Assembly (NCBI GenBank): GCA_950022655.1
Contig: OX465579.1
Coordinates: 50,757,950 to 50,821,949, forward strand
Direction: 5' to 3'
DNA from: Alentia gelatinosa
Taxonomy: Eukaryota > Annelida > Polychaeta > Phyllodocida > Polynoidae
DNA: 64,000 nucleotides
Below the pieces are notes generated by a model. That model was given only the letters and a program-made list of their open reading frames with translations. It was not told the DNA's origin and did no database searches. Of this stretch, positions 22,053 through 32,494 are shown piece by piece. Position numbers and translations under genes: made by a program. Numbering within the stretch: the first letter of the stretch is position 1; the number at the start of each line of letters is the position of its first letter.

Positions 22053-22429
22053 TGGGTAGGGCTCACGAAAAATGTACCAATTGGGGTGAAAATGACCTAA
22101 AAATGGATTTCTTTAAGTGTTATTTTTAATTGCTTTCCAGTAACATGTATACTCTGATGTGATTAAATTATCACTCAAATTCATCTGGTGAGCATAGTAA
22201 AATAACAATTTGACCTCTAAGTCTTTCACATGGGAAGACTTAACAGGTACATAGTCTCACCCCTACACCCCTACACAGGGTACACAGGGTACAAAGTCGC
22301 GTATACTCATGGTGCTTCCCCGTGTGTATAGGTGTTAGTTGAGACCACTGAGACTCACAGATTGAGGGAGAACGTGTGAAATACATTTGTCTTACTAAAA
22401 TGTCCCTCCAAATCTTAAACCTGTTTAAA
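22048..22429. other. No recognised feature
   Basis: AT-rich DNA with a short CCCCTACA/GGGTACA duplication near 22255-22290. I see no gene. Confidence 0.5.
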
Positions 22430-23030
22430 GTCAAAATTTAATGACATTCTTTCCCTGTTAGAGGTGATTTTCGCTGACAATTGCAAGGGGGAAAAGTTGT
22501 CTAGGTAAAATCGAACCCTGTCATTCACACGAGGAGATTATGTTCCAGTACCGAATCTAAACAGGATTTGTCTCAGACAAACGGCCTGTGAGGTACGTTA
22601 ATCCCATCGTGTGAATCCTACTTTAAACATGTAAGTCAAAATCTCATGAGATTCTGTTCCTTATTAGGGGTGATTGTCGCCGGTAATTACAGGGGGGGAA
22701 ACTTGTCTCAGCAAAATGGAAGCCTATAATTCAGACGAGGAGATTGTGTTCCAGTACTGAAATTCAACAGAATTTGTCTCAGACAAGCATCCTGTGAGCT
22801 ACATGAATTCCATCGTGTGAATCCCATTTTTAGAGTCAAAGTCTGAAGATATATTTTGTTCCTTGTTTGGGGTTGTCGCCGACAATTGCAAGAAAAAAGA
22901 CTTGTCTCAGCAAAATGGAACCCTATAATTCAGACGAGGAGATAATGTTTCAGTACCAAATCTCAACAGGATTTTTCTCAGACAAACACTTTGTGAGGTA
23001 CATGAATCCCACCGTGTGAATCCCACTTTA
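22430..23030 (+). repeat. Tandem repeat, about 200 bp x 3
   Basis: Three units start at about 22430, 22630 and 22830. Each holds GTCAAA..., then GACAATTGCAAG-like, CAGACGAGGAGAT, TTCCAGTACC-like, GGATTTGTCTCAGACAA and CATCGTGTGAATCC words in the same order. The units are clearly diverged. No frame is conserved across them. Confidence 0.8.
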
Positions 23031-23105
23031 TTATGGAACATGGTTGGTTGTGAAAGGAAGTGATTGTCTGTAAATGTAAATAATGTTCATGTTTGTCCTT
23101 AACTG

Positions 23106-23107
<2 letters not shown>

Positions 23108-23185
<78 letters not shown>
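23108..23185. repeat. (TA)n microsatellite
   Basis: A pure alternating TA tract of about 75 bp, followed by TACATATACATACATACATG. Confidence 0.95.
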
Positions 23186-23197
<12 letters not shown>

Positions 23198-24319
23198 CAT
23201 ACATACATGGCCAGATGTAAATGAATCGGTCGACATTTCTCCGCCGATGAGAGTGCATGTGAACCTATCATTATCGGGGAACAGGCGGATCCAGGATTCA
23301 TTACAACGCGGATTTGTTATGAGATCCATACGGTACACATGTACTATGTAACGAAATACCTACAGCGGACCTACTTTCTAAATGGCTCATGAATACACTC
23401 AGGACAGCAGACAAGTCAAGGTGAAATAGCTCACCGCATATAGTCTTGAGTCATTGCTGTTGAGAGTATAACATTACCGCCTGAAATAGGAAATTGATGA
23501 ACACCTTCAATGAAGATGGTGTTAATCATTACCCCATATATGGTTTCCTGTTGGTGTCTGATACTTTCCAAAGCCCTCAGACGATAATTAAAAAAGTTAT
23601 TAGGGTTTAACTGTATTGGTGGCAGCCATCTTGGATTTATACAATTTTAGGGGGTATTATCCAATCCAAAAATGTATGTCCTACATCAGAAAAGTACCTT
23701 CTAAAGGTCATGTGTATCAAATTTTGTTACCTCCGCCAAATTTCAACATAAAAAACCCTGAAACACTAGATCTCTTACACTTTTATGGAACATAAATAGC
23801 TCCTTACAATTAAGCCTGAGAATCCATAGACAGGAAAGATTATCATTTAGTCATGACATTCTACATATTTTCATCTAATTTACTGTCATTCGTGATCTGT
23901 TAAAATAATCGAAAGGTATTGATGCTAAACTTGTACGGAAGATAGAACACATAGGCTGCACTATGATTGCGTTTCTTACAATCACACGTTTCAAACACTA
24001 AATTTGTGTTAGAATTCTTTCTTTCAATTTCCTTTATTGGTACTTTAGACATTTTACATGGTATTATTCCTTTATAATGAGATGGTTTACAAATACCAAT
24101 AAGGATGGAAACCTGTCAGCAGTGGTCTGGCCTCTTGCTGGTTTTCTTTAGGTGCCATACAAAATATAATTGGTGACAAGCTCCTTCACACAGCTTCACA
24201 TAGGAGTTGACATATCAAGGGAAATAATAATAGTCGATCATAGTGCCATAGTAGTCATTATTAGATATCAAGTATTTCATATCAGGTATCAGGTAGGTAT
24301 GCTTCTATTTAGGATAGAT
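23186..24319. other. No recognised feature
   Basis: AT-rich non-coding sequence. No conserved frame, RNA gene or element end was found. Confidence 0.45.
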
Positions 24320-25226
24320 TAAGTTAATTGTTTAAACATATGGAAGGTGGAAGTACTCCTTCCAACTGGTCTAAGCTCGTTCCACTCTCCCCCCCCCCCT
24401 CCCATGTATTCAACGCTTCTCATATATATTTGACAGTTTGGTTGGTGCATCTTTACCACCGGTGCATTAAAACATCCTCGAAGTTCTTTGCCTGGCGTGG
24501 ATACAATCAGTACATCAGGATCTCTCATACATGAGATTCATTAGGTGACATCTGCATTGCTCACCTAAGTATGGCACATATGCCTCTCTACGTAGATTAA
24601 ATATACTAGTTCTATAGTTTGCATGTAGTCATAGTCGTAAGCAGTGATTTCGCTTATTGGGTAATTTCTCTGATAATAACTTTCGCCCATATTTATATTG
24701 TATATCCACATAATCGAAATATGGGACTATATGCTTTATACACACTTCATGCAGAATTAACATAAAAAGGGCCCATCTTAGCCAGTTGGTAAGATCTATA
24801 AGTAATCTTTTTTTATAGTATCTAATATATGATATTTGTTAGCTAAACTTTGGTCATGACACACTCAAAGACATTTTCAAGAGACAACATTTGCAACAAT
24901 TTATGATTTAACTCTAATGTAATATGTCCTAGTCTTTTAGCATTATAGCTACTTCCAAAACTCATGAATTTTGTTTTATTTGCATTGATTGTCAATTTAT
25001 TCTGGTTGCTCCAGTTTTCAAAAAGTAAAAGTGCATCTTAGAGAGTGCTTTCAATCTCTTCTCCCACCCTGCCATACGTATATATAATCGGATACCATAG
25101 TCCTATAATTTTGATATTAGGATGGAGTGGTCTACGGTGTTGAACACCTTTTTAAGATTAATAAAGACAGAACCAGTAATATAACCCACATTAATATTCT
25201 TTGCTTTTTCATCAATAATTTTTTTA
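24320..25226 (-). pseudogene. Decayed LINE reverse transcriptase, minus strand
   Basis: Minus-strand translation across frames gives VGYITGSVFINLKKVFNTVD at about 25195-25110, matching the RT palm motif FIDLKKAFDTVDH. Next comes WSNQNKLTINANKTKFMSFG at about 25000-24940. A possible C-terminal piece near 24400-24330 contains EWNEL, as in the last residues of many LINE RTs. Stops and indels throughout. The second YR element begins right at its upstream edge, so it may have been cut by that insertion. Confidence 0.65.
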
Positions 25227-25547
25227 GCAATCTTTGATTAATGGGTTACTCATGGCCTTTGGTCAGGGGTGGTCATTGCTCCCCCTGATGTCCCCCTCTC
25301 TCGTGCACCTCGTGCACCCCTCCTGCCCTCTAGTGGCTATCACAACACCCACGCATCGACCTGCGTACCCGCGTACCCGCGTACCACGCATCCTCCTCAC
25401 TTCTGCTCAACCCTCCGTACACTACACACGTACTCCTTTTTCGTCTCTTGGCCACAACACATGCTCACAGCCTCTTTGTCCCCAACGGGTACGAGGCCAG
25501 CACGTTTTTAGCACCATAGCAGGAAAAGAAGGCAGAGGATAGCAGAA

Positions 25548-26741
25548 ATGGGACCTACAACGAGAAACGGTCCGAGCACCTCCAAGACTCTCGATACCGA
25601 TTCAGCATCGGTGGCCACGCTGCAAGACAGTAATGCCCAGGTAGATTCGGTATCTGAGCGAGGAAGCACAGTTCGTACCTCCAGGATCATTACCCTCGAG
25701 TCCGGGTTGGGAAACGTTAACGCCAACGTGGACCACATCGACAAGAAAATGGACGGGGTATTGGAGGCAATTCTACGGATGTCCCGTCAACGGTCGCCGG
25801 ACCGTAGTTCACGGGCCCCACAGGAGGATCCCCCCACAGTCAGGTCGGCCGCGTGCGACTGCACGAGGGACTGGGCCCAGGAGCAAGCACGTCTGCTTCC
25901 ACCACCACGCCAGCTGCGAGAACGATACGTGACCGAGGGCTAAGTGCAATGGGAGATGGAACGCGAGGCCATTCGACATGACCACACGGCCGGTAAGCTT
26001 GCTTCAGACCTTAACATTACCTCGCTCATAAGCAAGCCTTACATGTTCGTTGACCGGGAGGGTGTATATACCCTCGCCCAAAAGCTCGAGGTCAGGAGCA
26101 CGATGGGGCCTTTGGAATACATCAGCGCCTTCCTGGCAATGATGCAGGATCACCGTGCCGTGGCCCCCGAGGACAGGGACAACCTTTACCGCTATCTCCA
26201 CCAGGTCTCGGTGGACGCCCAGAGCCGACCGTGGGCCGGAGTGCGGAGGTGGTCTAACCATGTGTTTGACCAGGTGGAGGCCGGCCGTCTCTACTGGAGT
26301 GATCACGGCCGTATCCAAGACAAACAGGTACGGCTCGCCATGACCACCACGGCCAGTGCGCAAGGAGGACAAGATGGCGGAAAGGGAAGCGGCAAGGAGG
26401 TGCCTTGCCGCGCTTTTAATTCGGATAAGGGATGTCGGCTGCGCAACGGGCACCAGGACAGGGGAGTCAAATGGCTCCACGTGTGCTCGTTTTGTGATTC
26501 AGTCGGCAGGATGTGTACACACTTGTTGCACGCGTGCAACAGGAAGCTCAGTTACAGCGTGGGGTACGACAGCACTCAAGCCACGCCGACCGCCGCACCC
26601 CGCAGGACACCCCAGGCCGGACACACCCCAGGCCAACCGTGCTTCCGCAAACACAGGGTTAAAAAAACCAGCAGGATGCGCCCCGCGAGTAAGCGAGGCG
26701 CGAGGATGCACCCTAACGGCCCGTACACGTGCACCCGTTGA
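25548..26741 (+). pseudogene. Gag-like ORF of the GC-rich YR element, one in-frame stop
   Basis: One frame open for about 398 codons except TAA at 25941-25943. The N-terminal part has a predicted coiled coil (GLGNVNANVDHIDKKMDGVL). The downstream part has SLISKPYMFVDREGVYTL, GPLEYISAFLAMM and RRWSNHVFDQVEAGRLYW. A cysteine-rich end near 26400-26560 (CRAFNSDKGCRL...HVCSFC...CTHLLHAC) matches the CCCH plus knuckle type seen in YR-element Gag proteins. The length is close to ORF1 at 17109. Confidence 0.65.
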
Positions 26742-27095
26742 CCCGGAGGCGTGCAGCGCATGTGACGTCATCGACCACGTGACCACGCACACCCGGGACA
26801 GGCACGTGGCCCAGCAAAACAACAACAAAGCGGAGGTGGACACGCCCACCACACAGGACAACGGTCTCGCACCCGGCGTACGGGCCTCTCCACTGTCCAG
26901 GTAGGAAATAACACTCCTCGTTTTGACTTGTTAAAAGAATTTTGTGAGACCGGGAAAGTGAAGCACGAGGTCCGCATGGACCCCGAGGCCTTCGCTGGAC
27001 ACCGGAAAGCACATTGGCCCGACTTCAGTGGGTCCGGCCAGACCGGACCGGGAAAAGGCGGCCTCAGACTTTGTCATCGCTTGTGAGCCTCCCTG

Positions 27096-27818
27096 GTCAC
27101 GGACAAAGCCAAGCCCCCCTCACAGGTGGTCATGTGGCTTGGCATTGAGATAGATGCCCTGAGGATGACTCTCTCAATTCCCATGGATAAGCTGCGTGAC
27201 GTGCAGTAACACGTGAGGGCCGTATCGCGGAAGCGGTCCCTCACGAAACGACAACTCCAGTCTGTCCTCGGCAAGGTCCTCCATGTCTCAAAGTGTGTAC
27301 GGCCGGCACAACCGTTTGTCAGCAAACTACTGGAGGCATTGCGGGGCATGACTGGTTTCTACGTCAATATCTCGTCCAAGATGCAGCAAGACCTCGACTG
27401 GTTCCTGCGCTTCACCGAGGGCTGGAACGGACACGCCCTGATTCCTCGAGGCCCCCCGACAAGATGCATCATTGTGGATGCCTGCCTCATGGGCGTCGGG
27501 GGCACGGACGGGAGACTCGCCTACGCCGGGCAGGTCTCCCTGGTGGGCGACCCCGTCAACTGCATCGCCGAGCTCGAGGCCCTGAATACCATTTATGCTA
27601 TGAACACTTTCTTGACCGACCGGGACCGAGGGACCCAGGTGGAGGTGTTCTGCGATAATATGGGCACCGTGCGTACCTCGAGTACGTCGCGAGCCATGCC
27701 CCCTCTCCGGCGACAGTTGCCAACCACCTGTCGCACGTGCAGTTGCACCTACGCCTCTCGTGTGGCGACGTCGCCCCAACCGAGGACTTCAGGGTCAAAC
27801 GTGCGATCGAGGGCATGA
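27096..27818 (+). pseudogene. RT thumb and RNase H remnant of the GC-rich YR element
   Basis: Frame: VTDKAKPPSQVVMWLGIEID (RT end), TAA at 27207-27209, then KRQLQSVLGKVLHVSKCV and RNase H residues in CIIVDACLMGVGG, CIAELEALNTIYAMN and VEVFCDNMGTV. A frameshift near 27680 ends it. A stop at 27084-27086 precedes it, and no palm motif is found upstream to 26900, so the RT core was deleted. Confidence 0.7.
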
Positions 27819-28428
27819 AACGCAACAAACGTCAAGCCTCGGATCCCCATGGATGTCCTCAGAGCCCTGTCGTTGTCACCGCTTCACCTGTCGCTGAGAG
27901 CTGCCATCCTGACGATCTACTATGCGGCCCTGCGGCAAAGCGAGGTGGCACCCCCGTTGGCCCGCGCCTATGACCAATCACAACACCTGTCACGTGGGGA
28001 CGTGCCGATCACATCGACTCACGGGACAGGACCATCAAGGCGGCCAAAAACCTTCAGCACACGGGGGAATTCAAAGCGGTCACATTACAGGCTGCCCCCG
28101 ATGTCAGATTCTGCCCGGTCCAAGCCATCAAGGACATGGTCGGCCCTAGGACCCGTTCCTCATGCTAGAGGACCGGAGCCCAATAACGACGCGAATCTTA
28201 GTGAAAGAGTGGGATAACCTGATCCACGCCACAGGCCACCCCCCGAGGAACTATACCCTTCATAGCCTGAGGAAGGCCGTGGCCACTCAGGCGTTCCAGG
28301 CGGGTATGCCTGAACTGTCCATTCAAAGGTACGGGGGGTGGCGCTCTAACGCACATCGTGCATATATCTCAGACGAAAACTCACAGGCAGTGAACATGTC
28401 TCTCATAAACTCTTTCAACCAACCATAA
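27760..28428 (+). pseudogene. Tyrosine recombinase remnant of the GC-rich YR element
   Basis: Pieces in two or three frames give ILTIYYAALRQSEVAPPL (first Arg), HSLRKAVATQAFQAGMPEL (H-x-x-R), RYGGWRSNAHRAYIS (Trp and nucleophile Tyr) and a final SLINSFNQP stop. All catalytic residues remain although the frame is broken near 27990 and 28150. Confidence 0.7.
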
Positions 28429-28430
28429 TG

Positions 28431-29189
28431 GTGCCACACCACCATTATATATACTACCTTTTTTTATACCACCCACCCACCCTTCACAATATGGGTCCTT
28501 GGCTATTTTATACTTTATACAATGTATAACCATATATACTCATACCATTGTATTACATAACTAAATATCCTTATCATAATTGACATCAATTCTATTGTCA
28601 ACTTACATTTTATTATTATTACTACACTAGATATCAATACTATTAATCAATATCTCATCCAGTAAGGTCGAAATATAATTTCATTTGATATAAAATTCAA
28701 TAAAATTTTATTTCCCCAGCTACTACTTTTCTCCTTTCATCCAGGGATGGGGTAATGTTTCCACATATCCATACATCTTATAATTTGCAGCTCTGTAAAA
28801 TAGCTTTCCATGTATCCTTTACACCATAGCTACACCATTTTAACATTGTGGTCTCTTCCCATTGCTCCTTTTTTTGCTTTTTGAAAGTTTTGGAACGAAT
28901 TTCTAAATCTATCTTATCTAATCAGCCTAACTGATTCAGCCCCTAGCTTTTAATGCCACCCTTTTGTCTCTCTTTATCTAATACCTTTGGTATAACATTT
29001 TCTCATTCGCAAGCGGGCAAATATCCGTACAGTAAAATTGGATAGAGATTTGATCATAGAAAACCTTTTCTAAATCCCCCATTAACCTTAGTGGTGATAT
29101 TGTGATTATTTATATGCATCCATAGTTTTCCATTAACCTTCTTTATTCTAAAATCTTAGATTGAAAAGGTAAAATAGAAATTGTGAAAT
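28431..29189. other. No firm feature
   Basis: AT-rich sequence after the YR element. Minus-strand translation shows faint LINE-like words but nothing I can place in a domain. Confidence 0.4.
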
Positions 29190-29338
29190 CAGTGGCGTCA
29201 GAATAGGGGGGACAGGGGGAGGCGCCCCCCCCCCCCCCATACACATTTTTTGCCAGCCCCAAAAAGTCAGCAGCTTCAAATTTAACCCAATCAAGTGTAA
29301 AAAAACTGTTTTGTTTTTTCAACATAGATGGCTAAGCC

Positions 29339-29860
29339 TTGACTTTTCACTGTGGAAAAGTGTCAAAGTCTGACTTTTTAGTGTGTATCAATGTTGACTT
29401 TTCAACATAGAAAATGTCAAAGTCTGACATTTTAGCGTGCAATGATGGCCAAGCCCTGTCTTTTCACCATGGAAAAATGTCAAAGTCTGACCTTTTTATT
29501 GTGCAATGATGGCTAAGCCCTGACGTTTTACCATGGAAAATGTCAAAGTCTGACTTTTTTGCATGCAATGATGGCGAAGCCCTGACTTCTCACAGTGGAA
29601 AAATGTCAAAGTCTAACCTTTTACCATGCAATGATGGCTAAGCCCTGACTTTTCACAATGGAAAAATGTCAACGTTTGACTTTTTAGCATGCAATAATGG
29701 CTAATCCCTGACATTTCACCATGAAAAAATGCCAAAGTCTGACTTTTTAGCGTGCAATGATGGCTAAGCCCTGACTTTTCACCGTGGAAAAATGTCAAAG
29801 TCTAACTTTTCACGTGTAATAAAGGCTAAGACGTGATTCTTCACAGATTTAAGTGAAATC
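29339..29860 (+). repeat. Tandem array of about 62-bp units, eight or more copies
   Basis: Each unit reads roughly TGACTTTTCACCATGGAAAA, ATGTCAAAGTCTGAC, TTTTTAGCATGCAATGATGG and CTAAGCCC. Unit starts recur every 62-63 bases from about 29341 to 29772. Confidence 0.85.
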
Positions 29861-29918
29861 CAGTGGAACAGGCCAATGTCAAGTCTGACTTCATACTGAA
29901 AAAATCACCCCTATACAG

Positions 29919-30021
29919 AGGGATGTCTACATGGGATGCTCTCCCAGAAGAGATAAAACTAAGTGTGTCAAAATCAGTTTTAAAAAAACGAATCAAAGCC
30001 TACATCCAAAACCTTGATTGA
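29919..30021 (+). pseudogene. LINE C-terminal fragment inside the 29190-30489 element
   Basis: An open stretch of about 34 codons ends in TGA: STWDALPEEIKLSVSKSVLK followed by KRIKAY. The form W-x-x-LP-x-x-I...S-x-x-x-FK-x-x-L is the usual end of CR1/jockey-like RT proteins. Only this tail is present. Confidence 0.55.
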
Positions 30022-30489
30022 TTGAGTGAACCATAATCTTAAAACTAACCCCCCCCCCCCCCCTGCTGTATTATCACAATGAGTGAGTAACACCCAATCC
30101 TTGCATGTCTGGTGTGTAATATTTCCTATTTCCTTGTCCTTCCTCATCTCATTTTTCCAGTTCATCATACACTTTGGCTCAATTTGAGCAACTTGTAAAA
30201 TAGCTGTCAAAGTAAACACCCTGTATCTCGATGTACTGTTAATTTATGTTTTGTTCTTTTTGCACTTTTGTGCTCATCAAAATTAACGCAGCGACACCTA
30301 ATGGCTATTGTACAAAACCCTATGTTTACAAACTAAGAGCTGTGATATGGGCAAGTGGTAGACCGCGACGCTTTCTGTATGCGAACTTCCTGTAATAAAA
30401 AAACCCAGAAAAACTAAAAATAAAAAAAAAGGAAAAGGTCAGCAGTATTTCAGTTCGCCCCCCACTTTCAAAATGTTCTGACGCCCCTG

Positions 30490-32335
30490 AAAATGAAATA
30501 AAAAGGATCTCCTAGACACATAGAACAAGAACTTTAGATACAGGTACTTGTTGGAAACAGAAAATTAGACGACCAGAAGTATGTAGGAGAGAATATACTA
30601 TCATTACATCATTTACCGTAGAGGAAATAATGTACTAACACCTTTCCATTTACTGTAAAGGAGATAATGTACTAACAGTAGCCTACTCACATTACGAAGT
30701 ATGAGAATAGCCTTTATTCTCAGGTTCATTAACCCTTGCTCTCACCTTGCCCAGTCACATTCTGGAGGGTTGATTGTTTTAGTTAGTTTTTTTTTAGAAT
30801 CATACATACAATTGCAGAAATCCACATAGTTTAATTGCCCGACTGACATCAAAGCAGATATACATTAACTTTTATTATGTTCGCCTGTAGGCTATCACTA
30901 ATTATAACATGTGACACTTGAGAATCACAAAGGTACTTTGCGAAGCTGTCCAATTCATGCATCTTGCATCATAGCAATAAATATACATATGTATAGGTGC
31001 ACAATGGTATGTCACACATATCTGGTAATACGTGTACGCTGGTGTATAGGTCTAGTTAGAGTGATCTCGTCTCCATCCACTCAGCGCCCATGCAGTGATT
31101 CATCGTCCGCTGTCTCTGTATACCGCTGGATTCGTTGTCACGTGATAGTAAAGAGGACTTTAAGTCAAACATCAACGTTCACTACGCCTCCAGTTACCAC
31201 GTGATCATCTCTTTGTCCTGTCACTTGATAAACTATGTGAATCGATAAAACACTCAGAGCACATTCCCGTGGTGTCCTTGTGTGGCGAATGTCGCTGATA
31301 TTATTTTGATAAGGAACTACATGTAGATCAATGTTATCTGTTTCCCTGTGAATTCACTACGAAGATAAACGCGTCGATCAGGACCCAGGCTACAATCACC
31401 TCGGACACAATAAAGGTAGGCAGCAGATTCACTTTTACGCGAATTAGTAGAGTATTATACTGTACATATTAACCAGATGTAGTCAATGAGGGCCTCTGTA
31501 CGCCTTATATAGGATTAATACATGCCAAACAATTATTTGGTGATTAGGACTTTAGAATGTATCAACTTTATTCAAAATTCAGTTATCGAATAGATCTATT
31601 TCGAATGATACATTTTGATAGAAGGAGAAATAGTGTTTGATTATGCGGATTTTAGCGTTTGGAATTAACGTAAAATGGTGTGACATACTAAAGAAGGTTT
31701 CTCTCAAACTGCGCATTTTGACTTTTAGAATATATATAATCGTAAAGATTTACAGATATTTCATTCGCGGATATGAGATATAGCTACGGTTTGTTATTCC
31801 ATTCCTCCAAACTGTTCTCATATAATAAGTAAACACATTGTTTCATGGGAGTACGAATGAAAAATATTTCATGCATAGTGATAAATTATATATCACACAC
31901 TAGAAACTAATATATCAAAATCATTTGGGGGATATTAAAGAAACACTTATATAAGGCAGGAATTAACACATTTAAACTGATTGAATCCGATTTTGCAAAG
32001 ACAAAAACTGTTTAAAACAATGGATTGCGGGTTTTGCATTGTAAGGGTTTATTATGATTAATGATAAATAGTAATTTACTGTTTCCACGTAAATCTAAGG
32101 CCGCTATAACAGACGACGGACAATAAAATAACATGCCCTGACCCGATCGAGATGTGTCAGGTTTCTAACCTTGGGCTATTATGTATGGTAATCATGTGTA
32201 TACTACATCAATTTGTGCCTGGCCCTAAATACGCCACGTCCATCGTGTAATCACACTGTAGTCCTCGACACTCTCTTGAAACGAGTATCAAACTCCCGCC
32301 ACTTCTCTAATGATAAAATATCGTCTGCTTTAGAG
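30490..32335. other. Intergenic DNA upstream of the secreted-protein gene
   Basis: No gene recognised. The promoter and 5' UTR of the gene starting at 32336 should lie in the last part. I see no convincing TATA box and cannot place the start site. Confidence 0.4.
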
Positions 32336-32494
32336 ATGAAGCTGTTAGCGTTTTCACTGAGCGTCTTGCTACTGCTCGGGGTGAGCAGGGCGCAGACAGG
32401 CGACCAAGCTGGCTCCGAGGTCCAGAGTTTCTTCACGGCGCTTGGGGGACGTCTGAGAGCCGCGCTACGACCACATGTTGACGATCTCCGTGAG
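32336..32494 (+). CDS. Exon 1 of the secreted protein with signal peptide
   Basis: 53 codons. Lys at position 3, a hydrophobic core LLAFSLSVLLLLGV and a small-residue site at SRA-Q are a textbook signal peptide, cleaved near residue 19. The rest is an amphipathic stretch ending DDLRE. Donor gtatgt. Confidence 0.8.

Larger units (their letters stand above)
25240..28430 (+). mobile_element. Degenerate GC-rich tyrosine-recombinase retrotransposon
   Basis: A block much richer in G+C than its flanks, carrying in order a Gag-like ORF, RT thumb, RNase H and tyrosine recombinase. It belongs to the DIRS/Ngaro group but differs strongly from the element at 16907. The RT palm with motifs A-C is absent. 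Terminal repeats were not found, so the limits are approximate. Several stops and frameshifts make it a dead copy. Confidence 0.75.
29190..30489. mobile_element. 1.3-kb non-autonomous element with short terminal inverted repeats
   Basis: Left end CAGTGGCGTCAGAATA (29190-29205); the right end, reverse complemented, is CAGGGGCGTCAGAACA (30489 inward). Both ends are followed by G/C runs (ggggggacagggggaggcgccccc on the left and gggggg on the right). CAG-type ends next to G runs are common in hAT-like elements. The flanks do not show an 8-bp duplication. Inside are a 62-bp tandem array and a LINE C-terminal fragment. Confidence 0.6.

Noticed and set aside
22978..23301. Frames with long Tyr-Ile runs
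   Set aside because: Translation of the (TA)n microsatellite, not a protein.
26499..26861. Minus-strand and alternate-frame ORFs across the GC-rich YR element
   Set aside because: These are shadows of the Gag frame caused by high G+C and few stops.
29613..29798. Minus-strand ORF with repeated FFHGEKSGLSHHC words
   Set aside because: It is the translation of the 62-bp tandem array; open only because the unit happens to lack stops in one frame.
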